A DNA stretch of 18,119 nucleotides from contig DUKX01000122.1 in the NCBI GenBank assembly GCA_013329085.1, forward strand, positions 1 through 18,119, written 5' to 3'. Below, piece after piece: positions 13,711 to 18,119 of the stretch. The notes under the pieces are model-generated. The model was not told where the DNA came from and did no database searches. It saw only the letters and a list, made by a program, of their open reading frames with translations. The stretch's first letter is position 1. Each line of letters starts with the position of its first letter. The translations under genes were made by a program, and so were the position numbers. This stretch comes from Methanofastidiosum sp. GTDB lineage: Archaea > Methanobacteriota_B > Thermococci > Methanofastidiosales > Methanofastidiosaceae.

Positions 13711-14681
13711 TAATTCCACGTCCTTGGATATGTTCCTGTTTCCATAAGCACTGTTAACGGTTTTGCAACAATGTCTTTGTCTTTTTTTAATATCTCTTCG
13801 GAGTTCATTTGGGTTTCTGAAACTGCAACAGCTTCATTTTTAAGCGTCATTATAGCGACTGTATCCCCTTTCGAGATACCACTTTGAAGCTTAGATACCC
13901 CGGGAGCAGTAAGCATTGAACCTTGGCATAGTGCTTCCACTGCAGTATCCTTAATCCATATCTTCTTTAATGGCCCAAGTACAATTTCATATGGCACTAT
14001 ACACTTCTTAAGGATGTCCTCGTTGTTTTCTTCTATGGAGAAAACTTTTGCATCTAGAAGATCTTGGAGTCTTATTGTAGATTCCTCCCCAAATACTCCA
14101 GTTTTAGTTCTTCTGAGTTCTTCCATGCTTGCACCACACCCCAATGAAAGCCCCATGTCATAACAAAGCTTTCTTATGTAAGTTCCAGCGTCACAGCCAA
14201 CTCTCATAAGGACATCTTTGTTTTCTATCTCAATTGGTGTTAGGTAATGAATTTTCCTAGTTCTAACCCTTCTCTTAACGGCACTTTTAACGGGTGGTTT
14301 CTGATATAGAATTCCCTCGTATTCTTTTAATACCCTCATAAGATCATTTTTTGGAACATCCTTTTGAAGATGAAGTGTGCAAACATATTCCTTATTAGAT
14401 GTCATTAAAAGTTTTACAAGTTTTGTTGCCTTTCCAAGCGTCACAGGTAGTACTCCTGAAACATTAGGATCAAGTGTTCCTGAATGACCAGCTTTGGATA
14501 TGCCAAGAATTTTCTTTACCCAAGAGGTAACCTCATGAGAGGTGGGCCCTCTAGGTTTATCTATATTGACAATCCCCTTTTGCAAAAGTTCATTTAAATT
14601 TCGGTCTTCTGGTTTTTTTCCATACCTAGAACTTGTCTTGTCCTTTGATTTGTACAATATGTCTCCATCGGACCCGTTCAA
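13710..14681 (-). CDS. cbf5: tRNA/rRNA pseudouridine synthase Cbf5 (TruB family)
   Basis: Cbf5 is the catalytic subunit of archaeal H/ACA guide RNA complexes, working with Nop10, Gar1 and L7Ae, and it can also form pseudouridine 55 in tRNA. In the 323-residue sequence the TruB domain begins at GIVNIDKPRGPTSHEV (36-51). The catalytic Asp71 lies in GHSGTLDPNVSGVLPV, followed by KEYVCTLHL and DAGTYIRKLCYDMG. The C-terminal PUA domain spans about 245-323 (KIWIKDTAVEALCQGSMLTAPGV begins it). The start is a TTG at 14681 overlapping the eL14 stop codon as TTGA. A GAGGGG site lies six bases upstream and no better start occurs before the conserved domain. Neighbours fit a translation role. Confidence 0.97.
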   Translation of the reverse strand: MNGSDGDILYKSKDKTSSRYGKKPEDRNLNELLQKGIVNIDKPRGPTSHEVTSWVKKILGISKAGHSGTLDPNVSGVLPVTLGKATKLVKLLMTSNKEYVCTLHLQKDVPKNDLMRVLKEYEGILYQKPPVKSAVKRRVRTRKIHYLTPIEIENKDVLMRVGCDAGTYIRKLCYDMGLSLGCGASMEELRRTKTGVFGEESTIRLQDLLDAKVFSIEENNEDILKKCIVPYEIVLGPLKKIWIKDTAVEALCQGSMLTAPGVSKLQSGISKGDTVAIMTLKNEAVAVSETQMNSEEILKKDKDIVAKPLTVLMETGTYPRTWN

Positions 14682-14932
14682 CTGTACCCCTCTACCTTGG
14701 CCTTTTGTATGGCCTCCTTAAGGGTATCGTCAGATGCGCCTTTTTCAACATTAATTTTTACGTCCCAAGGCTCAAGATGTTTTATGTTGCATCTTCTCCT
14801 CTTAACGCCTGTTAACTCCTTTGGTCCGGAAACAACAACAAAGTTTTTGTTTACGATTTCCACAATAACGCAGTTTTTATCTGCTTCTCTTCCTAAAAGT
14901 TTTGTACAAACTCTTCCTACTTCCATTGCCAT
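14678..14932 (-). CDS. rpl14e: Large ribosomal subunit protein eL14
   Basis: This 84-residue protein is the short archaeal form of eL14, absent from bacteria. It is a KOW/SH3-like barrel: MEVGRVCTKLLGREADK, NCVIVEIVNKNFVVVSGP, then TGVKRRRCNIKHLEPW, and a short C-terminal helix (SDDTLKEAIQKAKVEG). The reading frame is open from a TTG at 14947, but the GGTGA site sits five bases before ATG 14932, which is the correct start. Its TGA stop overlaps the TTG start of cbf5, so the two are translationally coupled; this order is widely seen in archaea. Confidence 0.96.
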   Translation of the reverse strand: MAMEVGRVCTKLLGREADKNCVIVEIVNKNFVVVSGPKELTGVKRRRCNIKHLEPWDVKINVEKGASDDTLKEAIQKAKVEGYS

Positions 14933-14948
14933 TACGTCACCCTCCAAT

Positions 14949-15491
14949 TTATACCCGGTCGCCCTTTGGTACCGGTGATATGTTATTTATGGCTACAATT
15001 ATGATCTGGCTTACTCCTTCAGCACTCAATCTGAGCGAGTTAATCACAAGATCATATGAAGCCAGATTAGATATATCCACATTATAAATCTTTTGATATC
15101 TTTTTATTTCACTTTTTTCTCTTTTTTCTGTATCTTTAAAGACCACGTCATAAGCGAGATTTTCCCGTTGAGATATTCTTCTTACCCTCTCCTCAAAAGG
15201 AGCGGTAATCCATACACTCAAATCAGGAACAATCATAAATCTTGCCATTCTTCCTTCGAGTATTATATTATTCTTATTTCCTAATTCCTTCTGTCTTCGA
15301 TCTACTTCAATGTCAATTGAGTTATCTTTCTCAGCTAATCTAGAAAAATCCCCTAGAGACATACCTCTTTCTTTGGCAAGATTCCTAAAAATATCTCCAG
15401 TGTAGATGTGCGTATATCGAAGTTCCATTGAAACAATTTTTGCTACAGTTGTTTTCCCACTACCTGGAGGCCCTCCGATAGTCACGCGCAT
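14949..15491 (-). CDS. cmk: Cytidylate kinase
   Basis: The enzyme phosphorylates CMP and dCMP with ATP, supplying CDP for RNA, DNA and lipid synthesis. The 180-residue archaeal form is compact. Its P-loop GGPPGSGKTT lies at residues 6-15, followed by the NMP-binding part (YTHIYTGDIFRNLAKERG) and NNIILEGRMARFM around 73-85. The lid and base region is RVRRISQRENLAYDVVFKDT, and a C-terminal part contains RYQKIYNVDI. Its ATG overlaps the eL34 stop as TAATG, and eL14 starts 16 nt after its own stop. Presence inside this ribosomal operon, between eL34 and eL14, is a known archaeal arrangement. Confidence 0.96.
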   Translation of the reverse strand: MRVTIGGPPGSGKTTVAKIVSMELRYTHIYTGDIFRNLAKERGMSLGDFSRLAEKDNSIDIEVDRRQKELGNKNNIILEGRMARFMIVPDLSVWITAPFEERVRRISQRENLAYDVVFKDTEKREKSEIKRYQKIYNVDISNLASYDLVINSLRLSAEGVSQIIIVAINNISPVPKGDRV

Positions 15492-15766
15492 TAAAGTTGT
15501 CCTCTTACATCCTTTTTAATTAGGTCGCTTGTACACGCAGGGCAGAGAACTCCTCCAAATTTTCTCTCTGGTCTCTTTTTAGTTTTTGGTAATCTTCTCA
15601 TTTCGTAAGATCTCAAACCTCGTGGCACTCCACCAAGAATAGCTCCACACTCACCACAATGAGGTGTTCCAGTTCTCTTTTCTCTGTAATGTGTTACTAC
15701 TTTTCCAGAGGGTGTTCTCACTTTTTTTCTTTTTAAAGATCTTGATCTATACATCGGTCTCGGCAT
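15491..15766 (-). CDS. rpl34e: Large ribosomal subunit protein eL34
   Basis: This 91-residue archaeal/eukaryotic ribosomal protein has a basic N-terminus (MPRPMYRSRSLKRKKVRTP) followed by a zinc ribbon with complete CxxC pairs at Cys37/Cys40 (CGEC) and Cys75/Cys78 (CPAC). Between them lies GGVPRGLRSYEMRRLPKTKKRPER, a conserved rRNA-binding stretch. GGTGAG lies six bases before the ATG, and that site overlaps the end of the DUF106 gene region. The stop codon overlaps the cmk start. Confidence 0.97.
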   Translation of the reverse strand: MPRPMYRSRSLKRKKVRTPSGKVVTHYREKRTGTPHCGECGAILGGVPRGLRSYEMRRLPKTKKRPERKFGGVLCPACTSDLIKKDVRGQL

Positions 15767-15778
15767 AATTTCTCACCT

Positions 15779-16333
15779 CTAAGCCATTCCCATTATCTTT
15801 CTAAGTATATTTGATACTACTGAACTTGAAAATATATACCATCCAAGCCAGCCTAGCCAATCACCAGTCTGTAATCCGGCTGGACTACTCTTGTGAAACA
15901 GCTGCACAAGAAGTGTATCAAAAGGTAGTTTTACAACTACAGGATCCACAATATCTGCAGCAGGAGATTGTCTAAGCCATGAAAAGAAGATAAATATCGG
16001 TATCATAGTTATGTACAGGGGTTTAAAGGACATTGACATTAGTTTCTTTTGCATTTCGTCAATTCTACCTTTCCTTTTTTGAAGCTTTTTTATTCTGTTC
16101 TTATCGTTTGACTTCTGTGCATTGAGCATTTCTTTCTGGAATGCAGTAGTTTCTTCCCTCATCATTTTGAGTTCCTTTTGATTTACAAGAAGCGCCTGAA
16201 CTACTGTTAGGGTAGTTCCTATTACTATGGCTACCCCTAAGATGGCGTACATTGAACCATAGGCAAATAGCCATCCAAATGCTATGTCCAACGCCCTATA
16301 TATGGGTTCTAATATGGCATCATATATACTCAT
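15779..16333 (-). CDS. DUF106 membrane protein of the Oxa1/EMC3 superfamily
   Basis: This 184-residue protein belongs to DUF106 (PF01956), archaeal relatives of YidC/Oxa1, EMC3 and TMCO1 that insert membrane proteins and can bind ribosomes. It has an N-terminal membrane helix (about 28-50), a long charged coiled coil (about 51-100, rich in Lys, Glu and Gln), and then helices at about 104-120 and 158-176. The last part holds DWLGWLGWYIFSSSVVSNILRK. The start ATG 16333 has GGTGG six bases upstream; the frame could be extended to GTG 16342, which is unlikely. It follows secY directly, as expected for an insertase that cooperates with the Sec translocon. The adk gene often found between secY and this gene is absent. 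Confidence 0.93.
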   Translation of the reverse strand: MSIYDAILEPIYRALDIAFGWLFAYGSMYAILGVAIVIGTTLTVVQALLVNQKELKMMREETTAFQKEMLNAQKSNDKNRIKKLQKRKGRIDEMQKKLMSMSFKPLYITMIPIFIFFSWLRQSPAADIVDPVVVKLPFDTLLVQLFHKSSPAGLQTGDWLGWLGWYIFSSSVVSNILRKIMGMA

Positions 16334-16342
16334 TATTTCCAC

Positions 16343-17716
16343 CTATCCTAAAAATTGCCTGAATGCAGGCATCATTTCACCCATTTGCTCCTTTGCTAGT
16401 TCCTCGTACATTCTATAGACTATACCGACTGTTAAAAGAATTCCTGTACCAGTACCAAGAGCTCCTGTAAAATCAGCAAATGCTGCAAGAAGTCCAACAA
16501 ATATTCCCCCCATTAAAGTAATTGGTGGGATATATCGGTCAAGAACTTTTTCCAATATCCTAATGTCCCGTCTAAATCCGGGTATTTGCATTCCTGAGCC
16601 CTGAAGTTTTTTGGCAACTTCTCTTGGCCCCATGCCAGTTAAATCAATCCAAAGAACCGCAAACATAGCACATAGCCCGATAAATATTGGCAAATAGATT
16701 AATGCCCTCAATGGTTCATTGATTAAGATTTCAATGCTATGTGGGGGAGTCAGATAATAAATTAATCCGCTCTTTGGGCCCCCGTATTCATTAAATGTTC
16801 CAAGCCAATTGATTCCTCTGCTAGTTAAAATTCTAGCAAATAGCTGAACATTTGCAAATAATGCTGCTGCAAGAATGACTGGGATATTTGAAGCATATAA
16901 GAACTTTATTGGGTATCTTCCCCTTGCTCCTCTGAACTTACCATAGGATAAAGGTATTTCTAATCTCATGCCTTCAGCATATACTACAATTGCGAATACA
17001 ACTAGCGTGAAGAACACTTGGGTTATATCCGGAAGCAGACCTCCCCTAATCCAAACAGGCTGCCCATCTATAAATGATTTTATAAATGCAGGTATGGCCC
17101 CGATAAACTCATCAGGATTTATCGGTGACTTGGCAAAACTGAATGCCTCCCATAATATTCTCTGAGAAACATTTGCTGCTATGAATAAAGAAATACCAGA
17201 ACCAAATCCCCACTTTGTGACAACTTCGTCCATCATTAATACTAAAAGTCCACCTATAGCAAGTTGTACCACCATAAATCCTATCAAAAATGAACTCTCA
17301 GGCCTACCAAATGCGCCACCTAATATCCATATCGCAGCTTCAAAAAAACATAGGAAAATTGCTAGTATTTTTTGGGTACCTTGGAAAGTTGCTTTTCCTT
17401 TAGGAGACGAAAGGTCAAATTTTATAATTTCTGATCCTGCTAGTAATTGCATTATAATTCCTGCGGTAACAACTGGCCCTATACCTAAGGTTAGAATTGA
17501 GCCGTTTTCTCCTGCCATGATGGCCCTAAGGCCTGCAAAATAATCAATCTGACTCCCAGTTATCCCATAGACAGGTACCTCAGCAAGTATGAAGTAGAGG
17601 AATAACATCAATCCGCTCCAGATGAGCCTCTTCTTTAGATTAATACGCTTTATAGGTAATGTAACCTCAGGTAAGAACCTAAATATACTTTGCTGAAATC
17701 CTTCAATGGCCGCCAT
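16343..17716 (-). CDS. secY: Preprotein translocase subunit SecY
   Basis: SecY is the channel-forming subunit of the Sec translocon (Sec61 alpha in eukaryotes) and acts with SecE and Sec-beta in the cytoplasmic membrane. The 457-residue sequence has the archaeal hallmarks: the amphipathic start with LPEVTLPIKRINLKKRLIWSG, the plug region following YFILAEVPVYGI, GSGISLFIAANVSQRIL, and the large cytoplasmic loops with RGARGRYPIKFLYASNIPVIL and GPREVAKKLQGSGMQIPGFR. About ten membrane helices are visible. Its ATG overlaps the uL15 stop as TAATG, the conserved archaeal order. Confidence 0.98.
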   Translation of the reverse strand: MAAIEGFQQSIFRFLPEVTLPIKRINLKKRLIWSGLMLFLYFILAEVPVYGITGSQIDYFAGLRAIMAGENGSILTLGIGPVVTAGIIMQLLAGSEIIKFDLSSPKGKATFQGTQKILAIFLCFFEAAIWILGGAFGRPESSFLIGFMVVQLAIGGLLVLMMDEVVTKWGFGSGISLFIAANVSQRILWEAFSFAKSPINPDEFIGAIPAFIKSFIDGQPVWIRGGLLPDITQVFFTLVVFAIVVYAEGMRLEIPLSYGKFRGARGRYPIKFLYASNIPVILAAALFANVQLFARILTSRGINWLGTFNEYGGPKSGLIYYLTPPHSIEILINEPLRALIYLPIFIGLCAMFAVLWIDLTGMGPREVAKKLQGSGMQIPGFRRDIRILEKVLDRYIPPITLMGGIFVGLLAAFADFTGALGTGTGILLTVGIVYRMYEELAKEQMGEMMPAFRQFLG

Positions 17717-18119
17717 TAATTGTCACCTGTAATTACAGCTTCTCCTCCGGCAGATAAGATTTTTTCCTCTGCCTTTTTAGAGAATTCGTTTGCTGTTATA
17801 ACATAAACTCCTTTTACGTTTCCTTTTCCACATACTTTTTTAACGCCTAGCTTTGAAACATCAACATATATTTTTCCATCCTTCTTTTCGGCAATGTTCT
17901 TATCAATTAAAGAGTTGAGCTTTTCTTCGATAGCTCCAACATTTATGAATGATGGATCTTTTCTTAAATAAGAATCTCTAGAAAATCCGTAGGCTCCGAT
18001 GTGACCAGGCATTGTAATTATTGTTCTTGTCCATTTTGTTTTCTTTTTCTTACCGCTTCCAGCAAGTCCTCTTCCACCCCTATGACCTGCGCCTCTTCTT
18101 TTCTTAGAGCAGCCACCGC
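17716..18119 (-). CDS. rpl15: Large ribosomal subunit protein uL15 (partial, N-terminus outside the window)
   Basis: The gene runs off the right edge. An ATG at 18012 gives only a 98-residue ORF, but the same frame continues upstream without a stop to the window end. It encodes a stretch rich in Gly, Lys and Arg containing RRGAGHRGGRGLAGSGKK, the classic uL15 N-terminal extension that threads into 23S rRNA. The visible 134 codons are therefore a 5'-truncated uL15, with the start still outside the window. The C-terminal part (MPGHIGAYGF, VDVSKLGVKKVCGKGNVKGV, ILSAGGEAVITG) matches archaeal uL15. It precedes secY with a TAATG overlap. Confidence 0.95.
   Translation of the reverse strand, partial: GGCSKKRRGAGHRGGRGLAGSGKKKKTKWTRTIITMPGHIGAYGFSRDSYLRKDPSFINVGAIEEKLNSLIDKNIAEKKDGKIYVDVSKLGVKKVCGKGNVKGVYVITANEFSKKAEEKILSAGGEAVITGDN

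Noticed and set aside
17181..17543. 120-residue plus-strand ORF inside secY
   Set aside because: It is antisense to a highly conserved gene, has no family features and no start signal.

Overview
The window is archaeal and most likely euryarchaeal. It encodes archaeal/eukaryotic-type ribosomal proteins (uS15, uS13, uS4, uS11, uL15, eL34, eL14), the RNA polymerase subunit Rpo3/RpoD with a ferredoxin-like insert, Cbf5 and a DUF106 membrane protein. Its promoters have TATA boxes about 26 nt from start codons, and its internal operon genes carry GGTGA-type ribosome binding sites. The DNA is AT-rich. A relative of Methanofastidiosales or Thermococci is a guess; no methanogenesis marker is present and the lineage is not proven.

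Left part (1-6031), small transcription units on both strands: a 64-residue protein built from an internal duplication, the tRNA t6A methyltransferase TrmO, an 82-residue orphan, two overlapping carboxymuconolactone-decarboxylase-like genes, a COG2403 P-loop GTPase (cyclic 2,3-diphosphoglycerate synthase-like), and an overlapping pair made of a short STT3-like GT-C membrane protein and a lipoprotein of unknown function.

Middle (6028-10777): a shortened FtsZ-like protein that keeps the FtsZ C-terminal domain and the T7 loop but has lost the glycine-rich GTP-binding loops. It diverges from an XTP/dITP diphosphatase-rps15 pair across a 49-bp gap with one palindromic TATA element. Next come a secreted CAP/SCP-CARDB protein, a 65-residue orphan with a hairpin leader, and about 320 bp without a gene.

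Right part (10771-18119, all minus strand): a long translation and secretion operon. In transcription order it runs uL15 (cut by the window edge), secY, DUF106, eL34, cmk, eL14, cbf5, a class I methyltransferase, tRNA-Ser(GGA), uS13, uS4, uS11, rpoD, tRNA-Leu(GAG), then an oligo-T terminator. Genes overlap or abut, five junctions being TAATG, and both tRNAs sit inside the message. The block links ribosome assembly, RNA modification, the Sec translocon, pyrimidine nucleotide supply and RNA polymerase assembly.

The item most worth following up is the degenerate FtsZ paralogue at 6028-6957. Next are the tRNA-Ser that overlaps the upstream stop codon and seems to set the uS13 leader, and the duplicated 64-residue protein.
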